A stretch of 64,000 nt of DNA from UBA3210 sp048359995 (lineage in GTDB: Bacteria > Bacillota_I > Bacilli_A > RFN20 > CAG-449): contig DBGCPK010000010.1 of the NCBI GenBank assembly GCA_048359995.1, forward strand, positions 1-64,000. The letters are read 5' to 3'. The first letter of the stretch is position 1. Each line of letters opens with the position of its first letter. The notes beneath the pieces were generated by a model. The model was not told where the DNA came from. It saw nothing but the letters and a program-made list of their open reading frames with translations, and searched no databases. Below, piece after piece: positions 54,321 through 63,166 of this stretch. The position numbers were made by a program, and so were the translations under genes.

Positions 54321-54619
54321 TCTTTTAAAATTACGTTTGATCTTTCGCACCATCTTCTTATCGGCAGCGCTTAATCGATAATTCTTTAATCGCTTTCTTT
54401 TGAAATTTTTCTTCTTATCATGCGTACTGAAAGGACGCAAATAACTTATTCGCGAATCATTCGGATTTGGATTCACTTCAATTTCTTATTACTCAAACCA
54501 TAAGTAACCGGAGAATGATTAAACCGATATACTTGTATTCATCCTTTTGTTCGTCGTAAATCAACGCCGGATGCCCATTCTTTTTATGAGTTCGAAAAGT
54601 GTGTTTTAATCTTTTTCAC
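54318..54619 (-). pseudogene. Frameshifted mobile-element protein
   Basis: The reading begins with GTG 54619 (aaggaggtaagtta). Joining three frames gives RLKHTFRTHKKNGHPALIYD, EQKDEYKYIGL, THSPVTYGLSNKKLE, NPNPNDSRISYLRPF and, at the end, RLKNYRLSAADKKMVRKIKR. This is the pattern of a small protein (HP-x-Y-x-Y...YKYIGLTHS... NPNP-x-D-x-R...Y-x-RP) found in conjugative elements of Bacillota. At least two frameshifts disable it. Function of the family is unknown. Confidence 0.6.
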
Positions 54620-54763
54620 TTAACTTACCTCCTTTCGCTTTTTTCGGATTTAGGGATTGACATTTCTTCTCAATTTCTCTAAAATTCTTATCAAGAAGAA
54701 CCTTGTGACCTTCAAAGCGTCGCGTGGCTAAAAGCAATTGAATTGCCAGCCGATTCTTCTTTT
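54606..54763 (-). pseudogene. 3' fragment of a mobile-element gene
   Basis: About 50 codons without a stop (NRLAIQLLLATRRFEGHKVL, LDKNFREIEKKCQ), ending TAA at 54606 inside the start region of the next frame, which suggests overlapping genes of the former element. The 5' part is not recognisable. Family unknown. Confidence 0.45.
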
Positions 54764-55041
54764 TTTATTTAGAAATTTTTTTTATCGTTTTCCGATAACT
54801 TCCATCCTTTTTTAGAACCGAATGTACTTCTGTTTTGTACTTTTGTTTTCTGTCTGAAATACGTCTTTCTTTTATCGCATGGATTGGGATTTTTCTAAGG
54901 GAATAAAAATGCCGAACTTCTTTTGAAACCAAGAAAAGAGTATGGAATTACCTCGCGTTAAAAAAGCTTAAATAAAGTTTTCATCGCTTTTCGTATTGCT
55001 TTACAAAAGAATTTCGTTTAAATTATAGAATATATCGTATT
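54764..55041. other. Gap between element remains and core genes
   Basis: Mostly T-rich sequence with broken minus-strand frames (RKQKYKTEVHSVLKKDGSYR) that belong to the decayed element. A copy of the tRNA-Lys 3' end, which would mark the far attachment site, was not found. The 55042 gene has a -10-like region at about 55025. Confidence 0.35.
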
Positions 55042-55515
55042 ATGAAGAAAATGAGCCGAAAAGAAATCTTGTTGTACATTCTAAAAACGTCGATCGACAA
55101 TTTTGTCGTCGCCATTTGTCTTTCATTTGTCAGTTCTCTCATTTCAGGGGTATTCGACAACTATTTTTGGTACTGCACCATTCTGTCGTTTACCCTAAGT
55201 TGGTTGCTCTGTCTGCTCGTTCCGGCGCGGAGAATTTCCAACTTTTTAAGCTGCCTCGTGAAGATTCCTCCGGATACGGTGAGAAGTTGTCTTTTCGGCG
55301 GATTGTTTACCAATATTTACACCTGCGGCATTTTAACGATGGCTTGTAAAATTTTAATTCATTATCCGGACGGAAAGGCCATCATCGACGACTTTCTCCG
55401 CTCGATTCTGATTATGTACATCATTTCTTATTTGATTTATCAATTGTCATTTTATCTGACGAATCGACTTGTGCGTCATTTATCGCCTGTGAATGAGGAA
55501 AAAGAATGCGATTAG
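55042..55515 (+). CDS. Hypothetical membrane protein
   Basis: 157 residues with four hydrophobic segments (about 18-38, 45-62, 88-108, 115-140). It starts MKKMSRKEILLYILKTSIDN. No family was recognised. It overlaps the DUF89 gene by 10 bases, so the two are translated together. Nothing in it suggests a catalytic function. Confidence 0.7.
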   Translation: MKKMSRKEILLYILKTSIDNFVVAICLSFVSSLISGVFDNYFWYCTILSFTLSWLLCLLVPARRISNFLSCLVKIPPDTVRSCLFGGLFTNIYTCGILTMACKILIHYPDGKAIIDDFLRSILIMYIISYLIYQLSFYLTNRLVRHLSPVNEEKECD

Positions 55516-56381
55516 GAGAAGAATGCAGAGAATGCCTTTTTCAGAGTCAGTCGGCAAGAGTAAAGAAATATCCCGATTCGGAAAAGAAAGATGTTTTTTT
55601 GAGAGAAATCCGAAGTTTGACGAAAACATTTCCTTCTAAAAGCGCATCGCCGCTTTTGATGCGGGAAATCGATCGGAAACATCGGGAAATTTTCGGTTAT
55701 CCGTTGGATTATTCGGAAGAAAAAAATCGGTTCAATCGTTTTTTTCTGGACTGCGAAGCCCAAATCGAACAAGAAGTCCTTCAATCGAAGGATCCTTTGG
55801 AAAAAGCGATTCAATTTGCGTGCGTCGGGAATTTGATCGATTTCGCCAAACTGACTTCGATCGATAAAGACAGGGTGAATCATTTTATCGCTATTGCAGA
55901 CAAGCAGAAAATAGATACAGGCGTTTATCGAAGTTTGAAAAAAGATTTAAAGAGCGCAAAAAGCGCGGTATATCTTCTTGACAACTGCGGAGAGATCGTC
56001 TTCGATAAAATCTTGATTCGGACGATAAAGCGGCTTTATCGCGGCATTGTCGTTACGGCGGTCGTTCGAGGAAAAGAAATCATCAATGACGTAACGAGAA
56101 AAGACAGCGTTCAGGTAGGTCTCGATAAAGTCGTAGAAGTGGTTGACAACGGAACAGATATTCCCGGCACGTATTTAAATGAAATCAGCGGCGAATGCAA
56201 GAAAAAATTGGACGAGGCAGATTTAATCCTTTCAAAAGGATTGGGGAATTTTGAGACCTTATTCGGCTGCGGATTGAACATCTATTATATGTTTTTGTGC
56301 AAATGTCGGTATTTCGCGGATAAATTCCATTTGAACCAGTGGGAAAGCGTTTTGACTAACGAGAGGCTTCTTTCGTTTTGA
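55506..56381 (+). CDS. DUF89 family protein (damage-control phosphatase-like)
   Basis: 291 residues. The N-terminal CRECLF (about residues 8-13) and the core LLDNCGEIVFDKIL (about 157-170), DTPAD-like region NGTDIPGTYLNEIS, and ILSKGLGNFETLFG (about 239-252) match the metal-binding Asp, Asn and Glu pattern of DUF89 proteins. Family members with this short form are metal-dependent phosphatases acting on damaged sugar phosphates; their substrates vary. The 3' end overlaps the convergent MATE gene by 26 bases. Confidence 0.85.
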   Translation: MRLGEECRECLFQSQSARVKKYPDSEKKDVFLREIRSLTKTFPSKSASPLLMREIDRKHREIFGYPLDYSEEKNRFNRFFLDCEAQIEQEVLQSKDPLEKAIQFACVGNLIDFAKLTSIDKDRVNHFIAIADKQKIDTGVYRSLKKDLKSAKSAVYLLDNCGEIVFDKILIRTIKRLYRGIVVTAVVRGKEIINDVTRKDSVQVGLDKVVEVVDNGTDIPGTYLNEISGECKKKLDEADLILSKGLGNFETLFGCGLNIYYMFLCKCRYFADKFHLNQWESVLTNERLLSF

Positions 56382-57714
56382 CGATCGAACGATTCATCCA
56401 TCGGTCGCTTTGCCAGCGGGCGATCATCATCACCGCGCGGGCGCACTCGTCCAAAGCTTGAGCGAGGAAAACGCCGAGAAATCCGAGGTGAAGATAAATT
56501 CCGAGAAGCCAACTTCCGAAAGAAGAGAAGAGAAACATGCATACGATTGCGCCGATTAACGGGAAGATGACATCTCCTGCGGCTTTCAGGGAATTGATGA
56601 AAATCAAGTTGATGCAACGGCCGGTTTCATAAAGAAACATCCAAGGGAGAATCATCACCGCAGCGGAGACGATTTCCTCCGGATCGTAATTTTTCGCGTT
56701 TCGAACGATCAGATAGATCAAATCTTTGCCGAATATATTCAAAAGAATGATCAGAGAGAAGAGAATCGGAAAGCAAATCAGATAAGAGGAATAGGTTTTT
56801 CTTTTCGCTTCGACGTAATTTTCCTTTCCGACATCATGTCCGACCAAAATGGAATTTGCTTGACCGAAAGCCACCGAAAACTGATAAATGTAAGACATAA
56901 TCATATTGATATAGGTTCTCGCCAAAATTTCGGGTTCTTTCAAATCGTTGACTACCCGCGTGACGACTAATCCGGAAAGGGTATAACAAATCGATTCCAA
57001 TGCGGAAGGAAATCCGATAAAGATGATTTTCTTTAAATGAGTCCAAGAAAAACGAAGAGAGTAAACCCGATTTTTGAGAATGATCGGAGTGAAAATCATC
57101 GTGAAAACGAAAGTGATTCCTTGGCTGATCAAGGTTGCAACTGCCGCGCCTCGAACTCCCATTTCCGGAAGACCGAATTTTCCGTAAATCAAAAGATAAT
57201 TGAGTAGAACGTTGATCAAGTTGGAACAGACGCCGATAACGGTGATGAAACCGGGGCGTTGATAAGAACGGAGATTTGCCGAAAGCACATAGGTCATCGC
57301 GTATAAAGGCATACCGAAACAAGTGATGGACAGATAAGCCTTTGCATCTGGAATAAAGTGTTTGGGGCAATTGATTAACCGAAGCAAAGGTGTCTGCAAA
57401 AGAAGAAGAAAAAGCATTAAAATAAGGCTTAACCCTAGATTGAACAACAGGCCGTTGTTAAACGATTTTTTCGCGTCTTCTTCTCTTCCTGCTCCGAGAT
57501 ACTGCGCGATGACGATGCCGACGCCGATCGAACAGATCGAAAAAAGGACGTTCAGCATCGCTGTAACCTGACCGGCATTGTTGATTGCGATGACTAAAGA
57601 TTCGTTGTAGTCGGTGATCATCAGCGTATCGATCGTCGATAGGAAATTAAACAGAAGCAATTGAATGAAAATCGGAACTCCGAGCGACAGAATGTTTGCT
57701 TTTCTCTTTTTCAT
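56356..57714 (-). CDS. MATE family multidrug efflux transporter
   Basis: About 452 residues from ATG 57714 (gaaaggga); a start at 57729 lacks a site. Twelve transmembrane helices in two homologous halves, with typical NorM/DinF-like parts: SLGVPIFIQLLLFNFLSTID, GQVTAMLNVLFSICSIGVGI, AQYLGAGREEDAKKSFN and, in the second half, GFPSALESICYTLSG and GHDVGKENYVEAKRK. It probably exports cationic compounds with Na+ or H+. Confidence 0.92.
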   Translation of the reverse strand: MKKRKANILSLGVPIFIQLLLFNFLSTIDTLMITDYNESLVIAINNAGQVTAMLNVLFSICSIGVGIVIAQYLGAGREEDAKKSFNNGLLFNLGLSLILMLFLLLLQTPLLRLINCPKHFIPDAKAYLSITCFGMPLYAMTYVLSANLRSYQRPGFITVIGVCSNLINVLLNYLLIYGKFGLPEMGVRGAAVATLISQGITFVFTMIFTPIILKNRVYSLRFSWTHLKKIIFIGFPSALESICYTLSGLVVTRVVNDLKEPEILARTYINMIMSYIYQFSVAFGQANSILVGHDVGKENYVEAKRKTYSSYLICFPILFSLIILLNIFGKDLIYLIVRNAKNYDPEEIVSAAVMILPWMFLYETGRCINLIFINSLKAAGDVIFPLIGAIVCMFLFSSFGSWLLGIYLHLGFLGVFLAQALDECARAVMMIARWQSDRWMNRSIVKTKEASR

Positions 57715-57827
57715 AATCGTCCCTTTCATCTTGGACAGGTATAATTATATGAAATTTCACTTTTTTATGAAAGAACTATTTATCGTTTTTCCAATCGTCC
57801 TTTATAATAAGAAAAAAGAGGTGGATT

Positions 57828-58202
57828 ATGTTGGAAATCGGAATGAAAAGAACAAAGAGATATATCGTTCTTCCGGAACAAAGTGCGATTGCTGTCGGAA
57901 GCGGAGATTTGGAGGTGCTGTCGACTCCTTATCTGTTGGCCTATATGGAAAACGCCGCGAAAGATTTGATTTCTTCGGAATTAAGCGAGGGAAAGACGAC
58001 GGTCGGCATAGAGGTAAATCTGCATCATCTTGCTCCGAGTAAAATCGGAGATGAATTGACGATCGATTGCGAATTGAAAGAAATCGACGGGAGAATTCTG
58101 ACGCTGGAATTGACGGCGAAAGACTCGGAAAAAATCGTCGGAAAAGCCTCGCATAAGAGATGCGTCGTCACAATCGAAAGATTTATGGAAAAATTGAAGT
58201 GA
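57828..58202 (+). CDS. Thioesterase family protein (FlK-like hotdog fold)
   Basis: 124 residues (site gaggtggatt). VLSTPYLLAYMENAAKDLIS and VGIEVNLHHLAPSKIGDELT are typical of the hotdog-fold fluoroacetyl-CoA thioesterase-like family, with the Thr/Glu/His catalytic residues in STPYLLAYMEN and HHLAP. It hydrolyses a CoA ester whose identity is unknown. It lies one base before ispH, so it is in the same operon. Confidence 0.85.
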   Translation: MLEIGMKRTKRYIVLPEQSAIAVGSGDLEVLSTPYLLAYMENAAKDLISSELSEGKTTVGIEVNLHHLAPSKIGDELTIDCELKEIDGRILTLELTAKDSEKIVGKASHKRCVVTIERFMEKLK

Positions 58203-58203
58203 T

Positions 58204-59070
58204 ATGAGGGTTACTTTACTCAAACCTATCGGATATTGCCGCGGGGTTGTCGAAGCTATTTCCACGACATATGCCGTCAAGAAGGAAAATCCCGATTCCG
58301 ATATTTACGTATTCGGTCATCTGGTTCACAATGACAGCGTTATCGAAGAATTGAAAAAGAGCGGAATCCATTCGGTCGATACGGAAAAGAAAAACCCTTT
58401 TTCCGTTTTAGCGCAATTTAAAAGAGGCGACGTCGTGATTTTTTCCGCGCACGGGCACAGTGAAAAATACGAAGATTATCTTAAAGAACGCGGAATCAAG
58501 TATTACGATACGACATGTCGGATCGTTCGGGATAACCTTTCAAGGATCAAAGCCAATCTCGATCGCGGAGTTATCTATATCGGCAAAAAAGGACATCCGG
58601 AGACGGAGGCGGCGTTAAGCGTTTCGGAACAAATCGTTCTTTACGATATCAAAGAGGGAATCGACTACGCTTCTGTGAAGAAGAAATCCCCCCTGATCGT
58701 CAATCAAACGACGCTTTCTGTCGTCGAATTGAGCAGAATTTACGAGGATATCAAAAGGAATGTCCCCGAAGCGGAGTTGTCCGACGAAATTTGCAACGCG
58801 ACGAGGATCCGACAAGAGACTTTGCGCGATTTTAAGGACGAATTCGATTTGATTCTCATCGTCGGTTCGGAAAGATCTTCGAATACGGATAAACTATTTC
58901 AGATCGCCAAGACTTCGCATCCTTCCATTCCTTGCTATAAAGTCAACGGAAAAGAAGATTTAATAGGGATTTCATTGAAAAACCGCCATCATGCGGTAAT
59001 TGCGGGAGGAACGTCGACGCCATTTCGGAAGATTGAAGAAATAAAAGAATATTTGGAGGATAATGCATGA
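58204..59070 (+). CDS. ispH: 4-hydroxy-3-methylbut-2-enyl diphosphate reductase
   Basis: 288 residues. The three cluster cysteines are in PIGYCRGV (residue 12), DTTCRIV (about 100) and EICNATRIRQ (about 199). The catalytic Glu region is KKGHPETEAAL. The last step of the MEP pathway makes IPP and DMAPP. It follows the thioesterase gene by one base and overlaps uppS by four bases. Confidence 0.95.
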   Translation: MRVTLLKPIGYCRGVVEAISTTYAVKKENPDSDIYVFGHLVHNDSVIEELKKSGIHSVDTEKKNPFSVLAQFKRGDVVIFSAHGHSEKYEDYLKERGIKYYDTTCRIVRDNLSRIKANLDRGVIYIGKKGHPETEAALSVSEQIVLYDIKEGIDYASVKKKSPLIVNQTTLSVVELSRIYEDIKRNVPEAELSDEICNATRIRQETLRDFKDEFDLILIVGSERSSNTDKLFQIAKTSHPSIPCYKVNGKEDLIGISLKNRHHAVIAGGTSTPFRKIEEIKEYLEDNA

Positions 59071-59792
59071 AAGAAACGTTTAAGATGACAAAATCGCTTA
59101 CGCATCTGGCCGTGATTATGGACGGAAACGGAAGGTGGGCGAAAAAGCGCGGCTTGCCCAGAACCTTGGGGCATCGTGAGGGTTGCAAAAGGATCGTCGA
59201 GATCTTTGATTTGTGCAAAAAGTACGGAATAAAGGTGTTCACTTTGTACGCGTTTTCCACGGAAAACTGGAATCGACCGAAAGAAGAAATCCGTTGCCTT
59301 TTCGAGTATCTCGATGAATTCTTTCATAAGAATATCGAAAAATTCATGAAAGAAGGAGTTAGAGTGTCTCATATGGGAGATCCGACACCTTTACCGGAAA
59401 AAACGCGGAAAATTCTCGCCGAAGCCGTCGAAAAAACAAAAGATAACGATCGTTATGTGTTCAACATCTGCCTGAATTATGGTTCAAGGCAGGAAATAAC
59501 GAGAGTTTGTCGGTTAATCGGAGAAGATGTGAAGAATGAGAAAATCGACCCCGATCGAATCGACGAGCGATGCGTGAACCGCTATCTCTATTCTTCTTCT
59601 CTTCCCGAAGTCGATTTGATGATCCGAACTTCGGGAGAGGTTCGCCTTTCCAATTTCCTGCTTTGGCAATTGGCATACAGCGAAATGATCTTTACTCCGA
59701 CTTACTGGCCGGATTTCAAGGAAAAAGAGTTCGTATCGTGTCTGAAAGAGTACTGTTCCAGAGAACGGCGTTTCGGTCAAATCAAAGAATAA
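59067..59792 (+). CDS. uppS: Undecaprenyl diphosphate synthase
   Basis: 241 residues. MDGNGRWAKKRGLPRTLGHR (P-loop Asp at about residue 20), FSTENWNRP, and the late RTSGEVRLSNFLLWQLAYSE with the conserved Glu and Arg are complete. It elongates farnesyl diphosphate to the C55 carrier for cell-wall synthesis, so this cell probably has a wall. It overlaps ispH and ends at a convergent dxs gene with no gap. Confidence 0.96.
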   Translation: MKETFKMTKSLTHLAVIMDGNGRWAKKRGLPRTLGHREGCKRIVEIFDLCKKYGIKVFTLYAFSTENWNRPKEEIRCLFEYLDEFFHKNIEKFMKEGVRVSHMGDPTPLPEKTRKILAEAVEKTKDNDRYVFNICLNYGSRQEITRVCRLIGEDVKNEKIDPDRIDERCVNRYLYSSSLPEVDLMIRTSGEVRLSNFLLWQLAYSEMIFTPTYWPDFKEKEFVSCLKEYCSRERRFGQIKE

Positions 59793-61640
59793 TCAACTCA
59801 GCGTTTTCAAATAAGAAAGGACGTATTCGGGATCGACTTTACAGCGCTTTCGCTGCTGATCAATCGTTCCTTTTTGTATAAAGCGGTTTTTCAATGCGAT
59901 GAAGTGGATTTGATTTCGATATCCCAAATTCGTCAATGCGGCGTTGACGTGGAAAGGAAACCCTTCTTCGATTCCGTAAGCGTCATAAACGACGATGTGC
60001 CGATAAACGAGAAGTTCTTTGAGAAGTTCATAGTCCAACGGAGACTGGAATAGAGCGTTGACGATTGTGATTTCGGGTTGAGCTTCCAGAAGAGAGTTCA
60101 GCACCGGCCCGAATCCGATTACGCAAACGCCCGATTCGGGAAAGCGGGCTTCATATTTCCACTTTCCGAAAGAAATCTCCGCTTTTTCTCTCGACTCTTT
60201 CGAAAAAGTTTCTACCGAGTAGCGGATAGCCAAAGGGTGAGGATAATCGCGGCTGAAATCGAAAAGCGCTTCGGCTTCGCTTTTGTCTTTGGCCATGCAA
60301 ACGCTCATATTGGGCATATTGATTAAAAAGGCTTCGTCGAAAATCCCTTGATGCGTTTCTCCGTCGGCTCCGACCAATCCGGCCCGATCGATCAGAAGCG
60401 TAACGGGCAGATTCATTCGCGCGACATCGTGATTGACCTGATCGTAACTGCGTTGCAGAAAAGTGGAATAAATCGAAACATAGGCGTGTTTTCCGCATAA
60501 AGCGTATCCGGAAGCGAAAGTGACGGCATGTTCTTCGCTGATACCCACATCGAAAACGCGGTCGGGGTATTTTTTTAGCAGGGAATCGATGCCGCTTCCG
60601 ATCATCGTACTCGGGTTGATCAAAATCACATTCGGATTGACGGCTAATTCTTCGCCCAGTTTACTTGCATATACATCTTTGATGTGAATTCTATCTTTGG
60701 ATAGGCGATACAGGGATTTTCCCGTATGGATATCGAAAGGTTGAACGCTGTGCCACGAAGAGACATTTTCGCTCTCGGAAAGAGTGTATCCCTTTCCTTT
60801 GATCGTCGTGACGTGAAGGACTACCGAAGATTTCTTTTTTTTGGCTTTCCGAAAAGCGTTTTCCATTTCTTTGAAATCGTATCCGTCGATACCTCCGATG
60901 TAATGCAATCCGAACATTTCGAAAAGATTTTCTCTGAACAGCGCCTTTTTCAACAAATCTTTCGCTTTCTTCGACAGCGAGAAGAACCATCGCGTGAAGC
61001 GGGTCTTATTCATACGCTTTCGGTATTTTTCTTTCATATTCATGTATTTTGAGGAAAGACGTATGTTTTGCAGAATGTTGTGGAATGCGCCGACGGGCTG
61101 AGAGATGGACATATTGTTGTCATTGATGACGATGATGATTTTGTGGCGAAAACCTTCGAGATTGTTCAATGCTTCCAACGCCATTCCGTTGGCGAGAGAG
61201 GAATCTCCGATGAAAGCGATAATTTGATAGTTTTCCTCATTTTGATCTCGGGCGATCGCCATGCCCATCGCCGTGGAAATGGATGTGGAAGAATGTCCCG
61301 CCTCAAAAGGATCGTAAACAGACTCGTTTCGCTTTTGAAATCCGTCGACGCCTTCTTCTTTCCGGAGATGATCCAAACTTCGTCCGGTAAGCACTTTGTG
61401 CGTATAACATTGATGACCGACATCGAAAAGGAGTTTATCTTCCGGAAAGTGAAATGCCCGATGAAGAGCCACCGTCAGTTCGACGACGCCGAGATTCGAG
61501 GCAAGGTGTCCCCCGTTATGACTGCAAGTGTCGATGATATACGCGCGGATTTCATCGCTTAAACTTTGCAATTCGGAAGGCTTCATTCCTTTCAAATCGC
61601 ATTGCGAAATTTTTTTGAAAAGCGCTTGATAATCTTCCAT
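59793..61640 (-). CDS. dxs: 1-deoxy-D-xylulose-5-phosphate synthase
   Basis: 615 residues. The thiamine-diphosphate site shows GDSSLANGMALEALNN with IVINDNNMSIS (about residues 140-180; the usual GDGA is GDSS here). DVGHQCYTHKVLTGR is the N-terminal substrate part, and the pyrimidine-domain Glu is in GISEEHAVTFASGYAL, with LIDRAGLVGADGETHQGIFD. The enzyme makes the first MEP intermediate from pyruvate and glyceraldehyde-3-phosphate. It lies tail to tail with uppS. Confidence 0.96.
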   Translation of the reverse strand: MEDYQALFKKISQCDLKGMKPSELQSLSDEIRAYIIDTCSHNGGHLASNLGVVELTVALHRAFHFPEDKLLFDVGHQCYTHKVLTGRSLDHLRKEEGVDGFQKRNESVYDPFEAGHSSTSISTAMGMAIARDQNEENYQIIAFIGDSSLANGMALEALNNLEGFRHKIIIVINDNNMSISQPVGAFHNILQNIRLSSKYMNMKEKYRKRMNKTRFTRWFFSLSKKAKDLLKKALFRENLFEMFGLHYIGGIDGYDFKEMENAFRKAKKKKSSVVLHVTTIKGKGYTLSESENVSSWHSVQPFDIHTGKSLYRLSKDRIHIKDVYASKLGEELAVNPNVILINPSTMIGSGIDSLLKKYPDRVFDVGISEEHAVTFASGYALCGKHAYVSIYSTFLQRSYDQVNHDVARMNLPVTLLIDRAGLVGADGETHQGIFDEAFLINMPNMSVCMAKDKSEAEALFDFSRDYPHPLAIRYSVETFSKESREKAEISFGKWKYEARFPESGVCVIGFGPVLNSLLEAQPEITIVNALFQSPLDYELLKELLVYRHIVVYDAYGIEEGFPFHVNAALTNLGYRNQIHFIALKNRFIQKGTIDQQRKRCKVDPEYVLSYLKTLS

Positions 61641-61941
61641 CGAATCTAAACTCCTTGTGTGCTTTATGAATTATATCATTTCCGAACGACAATTTAAAGA
61701 TGAAAAAATATCTGACGGAAAACGATAAAATACGATGCGAAACATGAGGAGAATCAAAAGAATGTTCGGAAGAAAATAAGAAACAAGTATGGACAGATTC
61801 CGTTGAAATGAAAAGGAGTCCCGTTGAAAACCAATTCCGAAAGCTCTGTCTCTTGCGAGATTTCGTGGTATTTTATTGGTTTATAAGCGAGTTTATGATA
61901 AAATATTTCGCGTCAATGCGAAATAGAAACGAGGCGGATTT
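61641..61941. other. Divergent promoter region between dxs and the flavodiiron gene
   Basis: The gap of 301 bases holds the dxs 5' region on the minus strand and the flavodiiron promoter on the plus strand (see next entry). Nothing else was recognised. Confidence 0.5.
61876..61924 (+). promoter_or_regulatory. Flavodiiron promoter with palindromic operator
   Basis: TTGGTT (61876-61881), a 17-base spacer and TAAAAT (61899-61904). Immediately after it comes the perfect palindrome ATTTCGC-N6-GCGAAAT (61905-61911 / 61918-61924), which spans the expected transcription start. A repressor bound there would block initiation. The regulator is not known. Confidence 0.65.
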
Positions 61942-63072
61942 ATGATAGAATACATCGGAGTCGACGACCATATTACGGATTTATTCGAAGGTCAGTACCG
62001 CATACCGGAGGGCATGAGTTACAATTCCTATCTTATCATCGGAGAATCGCTCGCCGTAATGGATACGGTCGACGAACATTTTGTCGATGAATGGCTACTT
62101 CATTTGAAGAGTGCCTTGAAAGGAGGAAAACCGGATTATCTCGTCCTTCTTCATATGGAACCCGATCACTCTTCCGGCATAGCGAAACTTTTGGAACTTT
62201 ATCCGGATATTATCGTCGTGGGAAATCAAAAAACGTTTGCGATTTTGAAGCAGTTTTTCCCCGATCTGCAAATCAAGCGCACGAAGATCGTCAAAGAAAA
62301 CGATCGGTTGAATCTCGGAGGTTATGAACTGAAATTCATCTTTGCGCCGATGGTGCATTGGCCGGAAGTAATGATGGCGTACGAAACCTCAACGCATTCG
62401 CTGTTTTCCGCGGACGCTTTCGGCAAATTCGGCGCTTTGAACAGCGGAGGCAATTGGAAAGAAGAAGCGAGAAGGTATTACATCGGGATCGTCGGGAAAT
62501 ACGGCGCGCAGGTGCAATCTCTTTTTAAGAAAATTGCCGGAATGGAATTGGAAAATATCTATCCTCTTCATGGGCCGGTTTTAAGATCGCCTTTGGACGA
62601 GTATCTCGCCCTTTACGACCGATGGTCGTCCTATCTTCCGGAAAGCCGGGGAGTTTTAATCGCTTACGCTTCGATCTACGGTCACACGAAAAGAGCCGTC
62701 GAATATCTCTGCCAAGCGCTTGAAGGCAAGAAGTACGAAGCGTTCGATCTTGCCCGATGCGATAAAGCGCAGGCGATCGCGAAAGCGTTTCAGTATCCGG
62801 AGATGATTCTGGCTACGCCGACATACAACGGCGAGGTTTTTCCGCCCGTAAAAGAATTTCTATCCGGCTTGAAAGAAAGAAATTATCAGAATCGGAGAGT
62901 CGGCATCATCGAAAACGGATCGTGGGCGCCGAACGCCAAGAAATATATTCTCGATTTTTTCGCCGGCTCGAAAGGAATCGAATTCATGCAAAACGCGGTT
63001 ACCATCCGCTCTTCTCTCAGCCGCGACGACGAGAAGAATCTGGACGCTTTGGCAGAAGAAATCAAAGCGTAA
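61942..63072 (+). CDS. Flavodiiron protein (FprA, A-type flavoprotein)
   Basis: 376 residues. The N-terminal metallo-beta-lactamase-like domain has the diiron ligands HMEPDHSSG (about residues 70-78), FADAFGKFG and PLHGPVLRSP; the His ligands are present. The C-terminal flavodoxin domain begins IAYASIYGHTKRAVEYLCQA and has PTYNGEVFPPVKEFLSGL and NGSWAP. Enzymes of this kind reduce oxygen or nitric oxide to water or N2O, protecting anaerobes. It fits a strict anaerobe. The promoter carries a palindrome. Confidence 0.93.
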   Translation: MIEYIGVDDHITDLFEGQYRIPEGMSYNSYLIIGESLAVMDTVDEHFVDEWLLHLKSALKGGKPDYLVLLHMEPDHSSGIAKLLELYPDIIVVGNQKTFAILKQFFPDLQIKRTKIVKENDRLNLGGYELKFIFAPMVHWPEVMMAYETSTHSLFSADAFGKFGALNSGGNWKEEARRYYIGIVGKYGAQVQSLFKKIAGMELENIYPLHGPVLRSPLDEYLALYDRWSSYLPESRGVLIAYASIYGHTKRAVEYLCQALEGKKYEAFDLARCDKAQAIAKAFQYPEMILATPTYNGEVFPPVKEFLSGLKERNYQNRRVGIIENGSWAPNAKKYILDFFAGSKGIEFMQNAVTIRSSLSRDDEKNLDALAEEIKA

Positions 63073-63080
63073 TTCGTCTA

Positions 63081-63119
63081 TAAAAGCAAAGAAGTTTTTT
63101 CACCTGCTTTTATTTATTA
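63081..63119 (+). terminator. Terminator after the flavodiiron gene
   Basis: taaaagca (63081-63088) pairs with tgctttta (63105-63112) across a 16-base loop, and a T-rich stretch follows. The large loop makes it a moderate candidate. Confidence 0.5.
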
Positions 63120-63166
63120 AAATACAGGGATTGTGTTACAATAATCTATTGGGAGATTTTGGAAGT

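Noticed and set aside
57665..58042. Plus-strand open frame of 125 codons before and across the thioesterase gene
   Set aside because: It begins inside the MATE gene on the other strand and overlaps the thioesterase in another frame; no site or motif.
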